NCBI GenBank assembly: GCA_903832625.1 | Contig: CAILCI010000080.1 | Location: 1-64,000, forward strand | Source: an uncultured Burkholderiales bacterium | GTDB taxonomy: Bacteria; Pseudomonadota; Gammaproteobacteria; Burkholderiales; Burkholderiaceae_C | Direction of reading: 5' to 3' | DNA length: 64,000 nt | Part shown: one piece after another, positions 1 to 11,207 of the stretch | How positions within the stretch are numbered: the stretch's first letter is position 1 | Layout: each line of letters starts with the position of its first letter | Notes under the pieces: model-generated | The model's database searches: none | What the model was told of the DNA's origin: nothing | Seen by the model: only the letters and a program-made list of their open reading frames with translations | Made by a program: the position numbers and the translations under genes

Positions 1-18
1 CGTGTGCTCTTCCGATCT
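1..18 (+). other. Illumina TruSeq adapter remnant
   Basis: The first 18 bases, CGTGTGCTCTTCCGATCT, are identical to the 3' end of the Illumina TruSeq read-2 adapter. They are joined directly to the inside of a tRNA gene, so they are a library artefact left at the contig end and not biological sequence. True genomic sequence starts at position 19. Confidence 0.95.
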
Positions 19-52
19 AGGCTGTTGCTCTATCCAACTGAGCTACGGGCAG
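19..52 (-). tRNA. 5' part of a tRNA, probably tRNA-Arg(TCT), cut by the contig end
   Basis: On the minus strand a tRNA 5' half can be read: acceptor strand CTGCCCG (52-46), T8/A9, D-stem GCTC, D-loop with TTGG, D-stem GAGC, A26, anticodon 5' strand ACAGC, then C32 and T33. The sequence stops at T33, immediately before the anticodon, where the adapter begins. The D-arm and the following bases closely resemble E. coli tRNA-Arg(UCU) as I remember it (GGATAGAGCAAC then a C-T loop start). The identity is therefore inferred and not read from an anticodon. It lies downstream of tRNA-Pro on the same strand. Confidence 0.6.
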
Positions 53-95
53 AACACACAAAAAAAGTATCCCAAAAGGATCCTTTTTCTTTTAA

Positions 96-172
<77 letters not shown>

Positions 173-268
173 AAGCCTTGCATTCTAACCTGAATTCATG
201 TCGGGGAAACCATGATGCACTATATTGCCTAAATCGAATAAAGTTGCAATTTAATGCAGGAGACCTTT

Positions 269-1810
269 ATGCACCCGATTCAATTGCCACGCCAGTACAA
301 CGCAGCGTCTGATTTGCTCACGCGCAACCTCAAGCACGCCGACAAAGTGGCCTACATCGATGCACTCCATGGCACCCAGTTGACGTATGGCGAGCTCCAC
401 CGCCAAGCGCACCAATTTGCCAGCGCGCTTTTGGCGCAAGGCATTGCGCCCGAAAGCCGGGTGATGGTCTGCATGTTGGACACGCCGCAGTGGCCAGTGG
501 TGTTTTTGGGCTGCATCTTGGCGGGCGTGATTCCTGTGGCGACCAACACGCTATTGACCAGCAAAGAGTTTGATTACATGCTGCGCGACTCACGCGCCAA
601 AGCCTTGGTGGTGTCGCACGCCTTGCTGCCTGCATTTGAGCCTTTGCTGGGTAAGCTGCCCGATTTGCAGCAAGTCATCGTGGCTGATGCGCCTGCGCCC
701 TCCTCGCATCAGTCGCTCAAGGCCTTGATTGACGCTGCTCAGCCCTTGGCGCAGCCTGCCAACACCAGCCCAGACGACATGTGTTTTTGGTTGTATTCGA
801 GTGGCTCCACCGGATCGCCCAAAGGCACGGTGCATTTGCACAGCCATTTGATTCAAACAGCAGAGTTGTACGGCCAAGGCGTGTTGGGCATTCAGCACAC
901 CGACGTGGTGTATTCCGCTGCGAAATTGTTTTTTGCCTACGGCTTGGGCAATGCGCTGACTTTTCCCATGAGTGTGGGCGCCACGACTTTGCTCTTGCCC
1001 GCACGCCCCACGCCGCAAGAGGTGTTTCGCATCCTCACACACTACAAACCGACGATTTTTTACGGCGTCCCCACACTGTTTGCCGCGCTCATGGCTGACG
1101 GCCAGCGTCCTGCCAAATCGGCGCTGAACTTGCGCGTGTGCACCAGCGCTGGCGAAGCGCTGCCCGCAGAGATCGGCAAAAAATGGAGCGCCGAATACGG
1201 TTGCGATATTTTGGACGGCATTGGATCGACCGAAATGTTGCACATCTTTTTGAGCAACCGCGCAGGCCATGTGCGCTATGGCACCACGGGACAAGCCGTG
1301 CCGGGTTATGAGCTGCGCATCGTCGGTGAAGATGGCGCGGTGTGTAAAGACGGCGAGTTGGGTGAGCTGCAAATCAATGGCCCCAGCGCCGCGCTGATGT
1401 ATTGGAATAACCGCGAAAAAACCAAAGCCACCTTTGCTGGCGAATGGACACGCAGCGGCGACAAATACACCCGCGACGCCGACGGCTTCTTCACCTACGG
1501 CGGACGCAGCGACGACATGCTCAAAGTCGGCGGCATTTATGTCTCACCCTTCGAAGTAGAAGCTTCCATCATGACCCATCCGGCGGTGCTCGAAGCAGCG
1601 GTCGTGGGTTTGGCTGACGTGGATGAACTCATCAAACCCAAGGCCTATGTGGTGCTCAAAGCGGGTGAATCCTTGAGCGAAGATGCCATCAAGCAGCACG
1701 TCAAAAGCCAGCTTGCGCCTTACAAATACCCACGCTGGGTGGAGTTTGTGAACGAGTTGCCCAAAACAGCAACTGGGAAAATTCAGCGCTTTAAATTGCG
1801 CTCGGTGTAA
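269..1810 (+). CDS. Benzoate-CoA ligase family protein (aryl-CoA synthetase)
   Basis: This 513-residue ANL-superfamily adenylate-forming enzyme activates an aromatic acid with ATP and CoA in the cytoplasm. Visible motifs are the P-loop-like LYSSGSTGSPKGTVH (about residue 175), TSAGEALP, GIGSTEMLHIFLSN (very typical of benzoate and hydroxybenzoate-CoA ligases), the hinge region SGDKYTRDADGFFTYGGRSDD, KVGGIYVSPFEVE, and the C-terminal PKTATGKIQRFKLR, whose lysine catalyses adenylation. The start at 269 is set by AGGAGA five bases upstream; an in-frame ATG at 254 lacks such a site. Its neighbours handle 4-hydroxybenzoate (pobR/pobA), so benzoate or a hydroxybenzoate is the likely substrate. No boxABC genes lie in the window, so the precise substrate is open. 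Confidence 0.85.
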   Translation: MHPIQLPRQYNAASDLLTRNLKHADKVAYIDALHGTQLTYGELHRQAHQFASALLAQGIAPESRVMVCMLDTPQWPVVFLGCILAGVIPVATNTLLTSKEFDYMLRDSRAKALVVSHALLPAFEPLLGKLPDLQQVIVADAPAPSSHQSLKALIDAAQPLAQPANTSPDDMCFWLYSSGSTGSPKGTVHLHSHLIQTAELYGQGVLGIQHTDVVYSAAKLFFAYGLGNALTFPMSVGATTLLLPARPTPQEVFRILTHYKPTIFYGVPTLFAALMADGQRPAKSALNLRVCTSAGEALPAEIGKKWSAEYGCDILDGIGSTEMLHIFLSNRAGHVRYGTTGQAVPGYELRIVGEDGAVCKDGELGELQINGPSAALMYWNNREKTKATFAGEWTRSGDKYTRDADGFFTYGGRSDDMLKVGGIYVSPFEVEASIMTHPAVLEAAVVGLADVDELIKPKAYVVLKAGESLSEDAIKQHVKSQLAPYKYPRWVEFVNELPKTATGKIQRFKLRSV

Positions 1811-1813
1811 ACC

Positions 1814-3880
<2,067 letters not shown>

Positions 3881-3955
3881 GTCACGCTGGATTTTGATAA
3901 ATTCTTCGGGAAGTTGCTCAGGTGTTGCCCATGAAGCAAACGCCATAATTAAGCC

Positions 3956-4858
3956 ATGAGCACCTCCACCACCCGTTTATCCCAACCCCTCAAAGGCGTG
4001 CGCGTTCTCACCCTCGCCTTGAACTTGCCTGGCCCCGCTGCCGTGATGCGTTTACAAGCCATGGGCGCGACTTGCACCAAGCTTGAACCCGCCACGGCCA
4101 GTGGTGCATCCAGCGATCCCATGGCGATTTACAAGCCCGACGCCTACCAAGTCATGCATGACGGCATGAAGGTGTTGCAAGCCGATCTCAAATCCCCCGC
4201 CGGACAAGCCACACTGCACCAAGCTTTGGCCAAAACAGATGTGCTGATCACCTCGTTTCGCCCATCAGCCTTGAAAAAACTCGGCCTCGACTGGAAAACA
4301 CTGCACAAGCGCTACCCGGCCTTGTGCATGGTCAGCATCGTCGGTGCGAGCGGCGAACGCGCCGAAGAACCCGGCCACGACCTCACCTATTTGGCCGAAA
4401 ACAACTTGGTCAACGGCCTAGATTTACCGCCCACTTTGTACGCCGACATGGGCGGCTCATTGCTGACCACCGAAGCCTTGCTCAAAGCCTTGTTGCTGCG
4501 TCAAACAGGCAACAAAGCCAAAGGCGTGTTCCAAGAAATTGCGCTGAGCGACGCCGCTGCGTATTTGGCGCTGCCGCGCACATGGGGTTTGACCACGCCC
4601 AAAGGCGATGTAGGTGGCGCACACGCAGGCTACCGCGTCTATCCTTGCAAAAATGGTCGCGTGGCCGTAGCCGCTTTGGAGCCACACTTTGCTGCAAGCT
4701 TGTGCGAAGCCGCAGGACTGGCAGCCAGCGCAGCACACGATATGCGCCAAGCCAAAACCCACCGCGCGATTGCCGACTTCTTGCTCACGCAAACACGCCA
4801 GCAATTGAACAAGTTGGCGCTGCAACAAGACATTCCTTTGCACACCTTGGCCACATGA
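3956..4858 (+). CDS. CaiB/BaiF-type CoA-transferase or acyl-CoA racemase
   Basis: This 300-residue protein belongs to the type III CoA-transferase/alpha-methylacyl-CoA racemase family. The N-terminus reads LKGVRVLTLALNLPGPAAVMRLQAMGATCTKLEP, followed by DLKSPAGQ, TDVLITSFRPSALKKLGLDW, GHDLTYLAENN (the GHD-x-x-Y motif of racemase-type members) and YADMGGS, where the catalytic aspartate is expected. At 300 residues it is shorter than transferases of the family (about 400) and somewhat shorter than the racemases (about 360). The stop overlaps the start of the next gene (ATGATG/TGA), so the two are probably translationally coupled. The substrate cannot be read; an aromatic or branched acyl-CoA is plausible. 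Confidence 0.8.
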   Translation: MSTSTTRLSQPLKGVRVLTLALNLPGPAAVMRLQAMGATCTKLEPATASGASSDPMAIYKPDAYQVMHDGMKVLQADLKSPAGQATLHQALAKTDVLITSFRPSALKKLGLDWKTLHKRYPALCMVSIVGASGERAEEPGHDLTYLAENNLVNGLDLPPTLYADMGGSLLTTEALLKALLLRQTGNKAKGVFQEIALSDAAAYLALPRTWGLTTPKGDVGGAHAGYRVYPCKNGRVAVAALEPHFAASLCEAAGLAASAAHDMRQAKTHRAIADFLLTQTRQQLNKLALQQDIPLHTLAT

Positions 4859-5844
4859 TGTTTGCGCCACAATCGCTGGTCTTCTCACGCCGCCAATGGC
4901 TGTGCGCCGCCGGACTGGCGGCTTTGTTGCCAGCGCATGCACAGCCAAGCAAACCGATACGTCTGATCGTGCCCTATGCAGCAGGCGGTCCCATCGACGC
5001 AACGGCGCGGATTTTGGCGGATGCGGTAAAGGATAGTCTAGGCACCGTCATCGTTGAAAACAAACCCGGCGCAGGTGGCAACTTGGGCGTGGATGCGGTC
5101 GCCAAAGCTGCGCCCGATGGCTTGACCTTGGGCATTGCCGCAGTCGCCACACACGCCATCAACCCGTGGCTGTTTGCCAAAATGCCTTACGACGCCGCGC
5201 ACGACTTTGCCCCCATCACCCAATGGGTGCGCGTGCCCAATGTCTTGGTCATGAATACCGCCAGCGCACAGCGCTTGGGCATTCGTCGTTTGGACGATTT
5301 GGTGGCTTACGCCAAAGCCCACCCCGGCCAGCTCAACTTCGGCTCTGGCGGCAACGGCAGCGCAGGGCATTTGGCGGGTGAAATGTTCAAACAAGCGGCA
5401 GGCATTCACGCGGTTCACATTCCCTACAACGGTGGCAACCCCGCGCAATTGGCTTTGTTGTCAGGTCAAGTGGATTTCAACTTTGACAACCTCGCCACAT
5501 CGGCGGCGAACATTCATGCAGGCAAGCTTGTCGCGTTGGCTGTCACCAGCGCCAAGCGCAGCCCCGAATTGCCTGATGTCCCTGCCATGAGCGACACCCT
5601 CAAAGGGTTTGAAATTGATACATGGTGGGGCTTGATTGCGCCCGCAGCCACGCCAAAGAGCACCGTGCAGGCCTTGAACAAAGCTTTCACCGATGCGCTG
5701 CGATTGCCCGACACCCAACAACGTTTTGCCCGTCTCATGGCAGAACCCGTGCCAACCTCACCCGAGCAATTTGGCGCCTTGATGAAGCAAGATCTCAAGC
5801 GTTATGAAGCCGTGGTGAAGGCAACGGGCGCAAGGGTGGATTAG
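4855..5844 (+). CDS. Bug/TctC-family tricarboxylate transporter substrate-binding protein
   Basis: This 329-residue exported protein begins with MMFAPQSLVFSRRQWLCAAG, a Tat-like signal (SRRQWL followed by a hydrophobic stretch ending in AHAQ). The mature part has the family hallmarks PIRLIVPYAAGGPIDATARIL, VIVENKPGAGGNLGVDAVAKAAPDG, IPYNGG and PDVPAMSD. Such proteins bind carboxylates in the periplasm, usually for TctAB permeases; no tctAB lies nearby, which is common for these orphan Bug proteins in Burkholderiales. Two adjacent ATGs (4855 and 4858) are possible starts. Overlap with the CoA-transferase gene suggests a shared substrate, perhaps an aromatic carboxylate. Its last bases overlap brnA from the other strand. 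Confidence 0.9.
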   Translation: MMFAPQSLVFSRRQWLCAAGLAALLPAHAQPSKPIRLIVPYAAGGPIDATARILADAVKDSLGTVIVENKPGAGGNLGVDAVAKAAPDGLTLGIAAVATHAINPWLFAKMPYDAAHDFAPITQWVRVPNVLVMNTASAQRLGIRRLDDLVAYAKAHPGQLNFGSGGNGSAGHLAGEMFKQAAGIHAVHIPYNGGNPAQLALLSGQVDFNFDNLATSAANIHAGKLVALAVTSAKRSPELPDVPAMSDTLKGFEIDTWWGLIAPAATPKSTVQALNKAFTDALRLPDTQQRFARLMAEPVPTSPEQFGALMKQDLKRYEAVVKATGARVD

Positions 5845-6098
5845 GCCGCCACATCGCTTTCCAGCAACAAGCGCACATAACGTGTGTACGGTATGCCTTT
5901 GGCCTGCGCCTTGGCTTTTAAAGCATCTAACAGGCTTTGCGGCAAGCGCATGTTCAAGGCCGCAGACTTGGGCTCGAACTCGAAGTGCATGGGTTTGAAG
6001 CCAGACAGATCGTAGGTCGCTAAATCTGCGTTTTCAACAAAATCTTCACCCTCCACATCAGATTTGAGTGAAGGCATTGGCTTAGTCTTTGTTTTCAT
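5841..6098 (-). CDS. brnA: BrnA/CopG-type ribbon-helix-helix antitoxin
   Basis: This 85-residue protein has a charged N-terminal arm and a C-terminal ribbon-helix-helix segment AALNMRLPQSLLDALKAKAQ...GIPYTRYVRLLLESDV (residues 47-83). The start at 6098 overlaps the toxin gene by 17 bp, the usual toxin-first order of brnTA modules. By family it should bind and neutralise the upstream BrnT and repress the shared promoter. The DNA-binding region is C-terminal here, with the toxin-contacting arm presumably before it. Confidence 0.8.
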   Translation of the reverse strand: MKTKTKPMPSLKSDVEGEDFVENADLATYDLSGFKPMHFEFEPKSAALNMRLPQSLLDALKAKAQAKGIPYTRYVRLLLESDVAA

Positions 6099-6366
6099 AG
6101 TGTTCAATTTCTTTTCGATGCATGAAGCGAGCACTGATGGGACGAATCAATGTTTTACCCTGCGCTTGCCGAAACATGAAGACCAAAAAGACATAGCGAC
6201 CTGCGCGAGTTTTGCCAATGGCACGCATTCTGGGCTCATTTGGATAAGGATCTGGCATGACCGAAGGACTGAATTGAAAAATGTCTTCAATTTCACCCTT
6301 TGTCAGCCCATGTTTTGAACATTTAGGCCAATTGCCATCATCCCAATCAAATCCAGAAAACCGCAT
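6082..6366 (-). CDS. brnT: BrnT-family ribonuclease toxin
   Basis: This 94-residue protein matches the BrnT (RelE-like fold) family: FDWDDGNWPKCSKHGLTKGEIEDIF at the start, then DPYPNEPRMRAIGKTRAGRYVFLVFMFR and the C-terminal IRPISARFMHRKEIEHYE. These mark a ribosome-independent RNase toxin. It is the first gene of a two-gene module with the RHH antitoxin. A second, divergent BrnT at 37432 is paired with a different antitoxin class, so the two loci are probably not recent duplicates. Confidence 0.85.
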   Translation of the reverse strand: MRFSGFDWDDGNWPKCSKHGLTKGEIEDIFQFSPSVMPDPYPNEPRMRAIGKTRAGRYVFLVFMFRQAQGKTLIRPISARFMHRKEIEHYENKD

Positions 6367-6380
6367 CCATCAACCACGCA

Positions 6381-6408
6381 ATTGTATACACATTTGACAC
6401 TACGTTAA
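6381..6408 (-). promoter_or_regulatory. Possible brnTA promoter
   Basis: On the minus strand, TTAACG (6408-6403) and TACAAT (6386-6381) are separated by 16 bp, and the 8-bp palindrome TGTATACA covers the -10 region, as expected for an autorepressed toxin-antitoxin promoter. The -35 half lies at the end of the upstream hydrolase gene. Recognised by eye only. Confidence 0.35.
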
Positions 6409-7533
6409 ATATCCCAAAGGATGCGCCCAAGCAGGCCAAGGGCTGTCGAAAAAGGGTTCAACCATCTCGGGCGTGACTTCTTGTATCGTGGCCGGGAGCC
6501 AGCGCGGTGTGCGATCTTTGTCCACCGCCAAGGCGCGAATGCCTTCGACGGTTTCGCTGGTCTTGCCGCTGCGTGACAAATGCGCGGTATGAAAACAATG
6601 GCGCACCAAGTCGCGCTCCATGCGTAAATCGTCAGCCAAACTCAGGCTGCGGCCTCGACGAATTTGTTGCAAGGTAACGTTGAGCATGAGCGGTGATTTA
6701 TGACGCAAGGTGGCAAGCGTTTGTGCGGCCCAAGTGTCAGCGCCGTCTTGTTGCGCCAAGGTTTGCAATGCAACCACCATTTGCGCCACCGTGGGCAAGG
6801 TAAACACGGTATGAATGTGTTCGTTAGACCATGCAGGTAAGGTTTGGTACGACGTCGTTGCTGTAAGGGTTTGTTCACGCAGCCAAGTCAACACGGCCTC
6901 GCCAGTGGCAAAACTGTGTTGCGACATGCCCTGCCACAAGCTAGCTAAAGCCGATGACTCACACATCACATCGGCCAGCCCCACAGCAAGAGATTCCGCG
7001 CCTTTGAGCAACTGCCCGCTCAGTGCCAAATATTCGCCCATGGCGCCTTTGCAACGGCTTAAAAAGTAGCCGCCACCCACATCGGGAAACAAACCAATTT
7101 GCGTCTCGGGCATGGCCATTTGCGTGCGCTCGGTCACAATGCGCAGCGCCGCGCCTTGGCTCAAGCCCATGCCCCCGCCCATGACGATGCCGTCCATGAA
7201 CGCGATATACGGTTTGCCGTAGCTGTGGATCAAATGGTTGAGCGCATATTCTTCGGTGAAGAAATCTTCCAAGCTCGCGTCGCCCGCCAACGCAGCTTGA
7301 TGAAAGTAGCGAATGTCGCCGCCCGCGCAAAACGCACCAAATGCGCCTTCTTTGTTGCTGCCACGAATGGCCACAGCGATCACGCTGATGTCTGCCTGCC
7401 AACGCAGCAAAATATCGGTGAGCTCTCGCACCATGTCCAAAGACAAAGCATTCAATGCTTTGGGGCGGTTGAGGGTGATCAGCCCCAAGTTGCCTACTTG
7501 TTCGTGGTGGACGTCAGTGGTGAAACGGTTCAT
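6400..7533 (-). CDS. Enoyl-CoA hydratase/isomerase family, 3-hydroxyisobutyryl-CoA hydrolase-like
   Basis: This 377-residue crotonase-fold protein has FCAGGDIRYFH, YGKPYIAFMDGIVMGGGMGLS and MPETQIGLFPDVGGGYFLSR. The length (family about 350-380) and the GLFPDVGG motif point to 3-hydroxyisobutyryl-CoA hydrolase (valine catabolism) and away from short enoyl-CoA hydratases (about 260 residues). The start at 7533 overlaps the stop of the permease gene by four bases (ATGA), so it is translated as the last member of the minus-strand run. No other valine-degradation genes are near, so the exact reaction is inferred from the family. Confidence 0.8.
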   Translation of the reverse strand: MNRFTTDVHHEQVGNLGLITLNRPKALNALSLDMVRELTDILLRWQADISVIAVAIRGSNKEGAFGAFCAGGDIRYFHQAALAGDASLEDFFTEEYALNHLIHSYGKPYIAFMDGIVMGGGMGLSQGAALRIVTERTQMAMPETQIGLFPDVGGGYFLSRCKGAMGEYLALSGQLLKGAESLAVGLADVMCESSALASLWQGMSQHSFATGEAVLTWLREQTLTATTSYQTLPAWSNEHIHTVFTLPTVAQMVVALQTLAQQDGADTWAAQTLATLRHKSPLMLNVTLQQIRRGRSLSLADDLRMERDLVRHCFHTAHLSRSGKTSETVEGIRALAVDKDRTPRWLPATIQEVTPEMVEPFFDSPWPAWAHPLGYLT

Positions 7534-8417
7534 GCAGATTTTCCTTGTGTGAGTCGCCAGTTTTGCCAAGCGTTGGCCAGCAAAGCCAAGAGCACCAATG
7601 TGCCACCACACAATACTTGGAGTTTGGGTGTTTCATTGGCCCATGCCCATGCGAAGGCAATGCCAAACAAAACTTCAAGCAAGGACAGCAGAGAAATTTC
7701 TGGCGCGGGCAGCACTTTGGCGCAAGCGACCAAGAGCGTACAAGGAATCGCCAATTGCACCAGACCCAAAAGCGACAACACAGCCATATCGTGAAGATTG
7801 GCCGCAAACGGCAGCGCCAATGGCAGGGTCACCAAGCTGGACAAACACGCGCCAATGAGCACAGCGGGCATCATGTCGATGGCATCGTGTTGCGCTTGGC
7901 GGTGTTGCAACAAACACCAGTTGGCCGCGCCCGAGGCAGGCACCAACAAAGCAATGATGGAGCCCCAAGGCACACCTTGGGTGACACGCGGTTGGGCGAA
8001 CATCCACACCATGCCCACAGCAGCCACGGCGATGGCGCCCCAGGTATGTCGATGAATTTTTTGACGTAAAAAAATCCGCGCTAACAAGGCTGTGAGCAAC
8101 GGACTGATGGCCATGGTGATGAGCACTTCGGCCACCGTGGCAAGCGTCAGTGCCATCATGAAGGCCGTGAACATGACACCCCAACACGCGCCACTGAGCC
8201 ACAAAGCGCGAGGCGCTTGCAGCAGGCGACGCACAATGCCAGGGCCTTGCAACCACCACACAATCAAGCTCACGAACACAGCGGTGAACGCACTGCGCCA
8301 AAACGTGATCTCAAAACTTTGTGCGGTTTCTAAGCGGCGCGTCAACACGCCCGCTGTGGCCCACATGGCGGTGACTGCCACCATTGCCCAGGCGGCACGC
8401 ACATGTGAACTCAGCAT
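7530..8417 (-). CDS. EamA/DMT-superfamily permease
   Basis: This 295-residue inner-membrane protein is made of about ten hydrophobic helices arranged as two EamA repeats. The first starts VRAAWAMVAVTAMWATAGVLTRRL and the second near HTWGAIAVAAVGMVWMF. Such proteins export small metabolites or amino acids; the substrate is unknown. A good ribosome site (TAGGAGAC) precedes the start. The gene lies 14 bp after typA and is coupled to the following hydrolase gene, so it may share the ribosome-maturation transcript or have its own promoter inside typA. Confidence 0.85.
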   Translation of the reverse strand: MLSSHVRAAWAMVAVTAMWATAGVLTRRLETAQSFEITFWRSAFTAVFVSLIVWWLQGPGIVRRLLQAPRALWLSGACWGVMFTAFMMALTLATVAEVLITMAISPLLTALLARIFLRQKIHRHTWGAIAVAAVGMVWMFAQPRVTQGVPWGSIIALLVPASGAANWCLLQHRQAQHDAIDMMPAVLIGACLSSLVTLPLALPFAANLHDMAVLSLLGLVQLAIPCTLLVACAKVLPAPEISLLSLLEVLFGIAFAWAWANETPKLQVLCGGTLVLLALLANAWQNWRLTQGKSA

Positions 8418-8431
8418 GAACTGTCTCCTAC

Positions 8432-10255
8432 TTAGTCACGCGAAGCGCGTTTGCGCTCGTGCTCCTTCAAGTAGCGTTTGCGCAGACGCACGCTTTTGGG
8501 CGTGATTTCAACCAACTCGTCGTCTTCGATGAACTCCACGCCGTATTCCAACGTGAGGTCAATCGGAGGCGTGATCTTAATCGCATCTTCTTTGCCCGAG
8601 ACACGGAAGTTGGTCAATTGTTTGGTACGCGTGGCGTTGACCACCAAGTCGTTGTCGCGGCTGTGGATGCCCACAATCATGCCTTCGTAGACGGGATCGT
8701 TGGCTTTGACGAACATGCGGCCACGGTCGTCCAATTTGCCCAAGGCGTAGGTGAAGATTTCACCATCGTCCATGGAGATCAGCACGCCGTTTTTACGGCC
8801 ACCGATCTCACCTTTGTGCGGTTCGTAGCTGTCAAAAATGTTGGAGATCAAGCCCGAGCCACGGGTCAAGTTCAAGAACTCGTTGGTGAAACCAATCAGG
8901 CCACGCGCAGGAATGCGGTATTCCAAGCGCACGCGGCCACGGCCGTCTGGATCCATGTTGACCAGTTCGCCTTTGCGCTCGCCCAAAGCTTGCATGACGC
9001 CGCCTTGATGGGTTTCTTCAATATCAGCCGTCACCAATTCGATAGGTTCGTGGCGGACACCGTCAATGTCGCGGAACACCACACGGGGCTTGGACACAGC
9101 CAATTCGTAGCCTTCACGGCGCATGTTTTCCAACAAAATGGTCAAGTGCAATTCACCGCGACCAGCGACGTCAAATACGCCTTCTTCGTCAGTTTCTTTG
9201 ACGCGCAAAGCCACGTTGTGTTGCAGTTCTTTTTGCAAACGGTCCCAAATTTGGCGGCTGGTGACGTACTTGCCTTCGCGACCTGCCAAAGGGCTGGTGT
9301 TGACGCAAAAATTCATGGTCAAGGTGGGCTCGTCAATTTTGAGCATGGGCAACGGGGCAGGATTTGCGGGATCAGTCACCGTCACGCCAATGTTGAGGTC
9401 GGCAATACCGTTGATAAGCACAATGTCGCCAGGGCCGGCTTCTGTCACTTGCACCCGGTCCAAACCATGGAACTTGAGCACTTGGTTGACGCGGCCTTTG
9501 ACCACATTGCCGTCTGGTCCTTCCATGACCACCACATCCATCATGGGTTTGATGGTGCCTTGGCTGATACGACCCACGCCAATGCGACCGACAAAAGTCG
9601 AAAAGTCGAGCGCAGAAATTTGCAATTGCAGCGGAGCAGCAGGATCACCCGCTTGCGGTGGCACATGCTTCAACACGGTGTTGAACAAGGCCGACATGTC
9701 GGGACCCCATTGTTCGCCGGGAGCGCCTTCTTCCAAAGAAGTCCAGCCGTTAATGCCCGAGGCATAAACCACGGGGAAGTCCAGTTGTTCGTCGGTTGCG
9801 CCGAGTTTGTCAAACAAGTCGAAAGCGGCGTTCACCACTTTGTCTGGGTTGGCGCCGGGCTTGTCCACTTTGTTGACCACGACGATGGGCTTCAAGCCCA
9901 AGGCCAAAGCCTTCTTAGTCACGAAGCGGGTTTGTGGCATCGGGCCTTCTTGCGCATCGATGAGCAAGACCACGCCGTCCACCATGGACAAGGCACGTTC
10001 AACTTCACCACCGAAGTCCGCGTGTCCTGGGGTGTCAACGATGTTGATGTGTGTGCCTTCCCAGCTCACCGCGCAGTTCTTGGCCAAGATGGTGATGCCG
10101 CGCTCGCGTTCGATGGCGTTGTTGTCCATCACAGTGTCCACCACTTTTTCGTGGTCGGCAAAAGTGCCGGATTGACGCAGCAACTGGTCGACCATGGTGG
10201 TTTTACCGTGGTCAACGTGGGCGATGATCGCAATGTTTCGAATTTGTTTACTCAT
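8432..10255 (-). CDS. typA: Translational GTPase TypA/BipA
   Basis: This 607-residue GTPase of the EF-G group acts in 50S assembly and stress adaptation. Its G domain begins [21 protein letters not shown] with G2-G4 elements [21 protein letters not shown] and NKVDKPGA. Domain II, EF-G-like domains and the BipA-specific C-terminal part ([39 protein letters not shown]) follow. The start at 10255 follows GGAGAG and overlaps the truB stop (ATGA). The length matches the family. Confidence 0.97.
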   Translation of the reverse strand: MSKQIRNIAIIAHVDHGKTTMVDQLLRQSGTFADHEKVVDTVMDNNAIERERGITILAKNCAVSWEGTHINIVDTPGHADFGGEVERALSMVDGVVLLIDAQEGPMPQTRFVTKKALALGLKPIVVVNKVDKPGANPDKVVNAAFDLFDKLGATDEQLDFPVVYASGINGWTSLEEGAPGEQWGPDMSALFNTVLKHVPPQAGDPAAPLQLQISALDFSTFVGRIGVGRISQGTIKPMMDVVVMEGPDGNVVKGRVNQVLKFHGLDRVQVTEAGPGDIVLINGIADLNIGVTVTDPANPAPLPMLKIDEPTLTMNFCVNTSPLAGREGKYVTSRQIWDRLQKELQHNVALRVKETDEEGVFDVAGRGELHLTILLENMRREGYELAVSKPRVVFRDIDGVRHEPIELVTADIEETHQGGVMQALGERKGELVNMDPDGRGRVRLEYRIPARGLIGFTNEFLNLTRGSGLISNIFDSYEPHKGEIGGRKNGVLISMDDGEIFTYALGKLDDRGRMFVKANDPVYEGMIVGIHSRDNDLVVNATRTKQLTNFRVSGKEDAIKITPPIDLTLEYGVEFIEDDELVEITPKSVRLRKRYLKEHERKRASRD

Positions 10256-11205
10256 GCTTGACTCTCCAAAATTGATTGAATTTCTATCGGGCTCAGCAAT
10301 CGCCCCGGAATCAGTTCGCCAGCTTTGATGTGCGCAGTGCCCAACAAAGCGTGTGGCGTCTTGCCATACACAGCCGTGTGCGCACAATCGGGCCAAGACC
10401 CGCGTCGGCGCACACCGCTTAAAAATCTGCCTGAATCTTCCACGTCTAGCGTGACAGCTTCATGGCCTTGTAACAAAGTGTCCACAGGCAACAACGACTT
10501 GGCCCGATCACTCTCGGCCAAAGCCTCTAAGTCGTTCAAGCTGATGCATTGCTCGGCATTGAAAGGCCCCGTTTGCACGCGGCGCAAAGCGCTCAAATGC
10601 GCACATGTGCCCAGCGCTTTGGCAATGTCTTCACCCAAAGTGCGGATGTACGTGCCTTTGCTGCAAGTCACGCGAATGCGCAAACAGCGTTGGCCTTTTT
10701 CATTGACCGCTGTTTCTTGCACTTCCAGCGCATGGATGGTGATGCGACGCGATTCGCGTTCCACTTCAATGCCCGCCCGCGCATAGTCGTAGAGGGCTTT
10801 TCCGTCTTTTTTCAAAGCGCTGTACATGGGTGGCACTTGGTCGATCTCGCCCAAGAACTGCTGCTGCACAGCTTGCAGCTGCTCGGGCGTGAAGCTCACG
10901 GGCAGTTGCGCAATCACTTCGCCTTCGGCATCTGCGGTGCTGGTTTGAATGCCCAACACAGCCACGGCCTCGTACGATTTGTCAGCATCCAAATGCAGTT
11001 GGCTGAATTTGGTGGCTGCGCCAAAACACAAGGGCAACACGCCCGTCGCCAACGGGTCGAGCGTACCGGTATGACCGGCTTTTTCAGCGCGCAGCAACCA
11101 CTTGGCCTTTTGCAAAGCATCGTTGCTGGAGAGTCCGTAGGGTTTATCGAGCAACAACACCCCGTGCACAGGGCGTCGCTGCACCCTGGTGCGCGGCGCG
11201 TTCAT
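10252..11205 (-). CDS. truB: tRNA pseudouridine(55) synthase TruB
   Basis: This 317-residue enzyme makes pseudouridine 55 in the T-loop of tRNAs. Motifs: VHGVLLLDKPYGLSSNDAL at the N-terminus, the catalytic-aspartate motif GHTGTLDPLATGVLPLC (about residue 45), YEAVAVLGIQTSTADAEGE, QVPPMYSALKKDGKALYDYAR and a C-terminal PUA-like region. It sits between rbfA and typA in a conserved translation cluster; its stop overlaps the typA start, suggesting coupled translation. Confidence 0.97.
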   Translation of the reverse strand: MNAPRTRVQRRPVHGVLLLDKPYGLSSNDALQKAKWLLRAEKAGHTGTLDPLATGVLPLCFGAATKFSQLHLDADKSYEAVAVLGIQTSTADAEGEVIAQLPVSFTPEQLQAVQQQFLGEIDQVPPMYSALKKDGKALYDYARAGIEVERESRRITIHALEVQETAVNEKGQRCLRIRVTCSKGTYIRTLGEDIAKALGTCAHLSALRRVQTGPFNAEQCISLNDLEALAESDRAKSLLPVDTLLQGHEAVTLDVEDSGRFLSGVRRRGSWPDCAHTAVYGKTPHALLGTAHIKAGELIPGRLLSPIEIQSILESQA

Positions 11206-11207
11206 GC

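Noticed and set aside
74-87. AAAAGGATCCTTTT palindrome between the two tRNAs as a terminator
   Set aside because: The palindrome has no loop and cannot fold as a stable RNA hairpin; only a weak alternative ATCC/GGAT stem is possible.
4324-4854. Long N-terminal extension of the Bug/TctC protein
   Set aside because: It runs through the CoA-transferase gene in another frame. The signal peptide and family start begin at 4855.
8459-10261. A 600-codon open frame on the plus strand opposite typA
   Set aside because: It is a mirror of the GC-biased third positions of typA, has low-complexity His/Gln/Val-rich composition and no recognisable domain.
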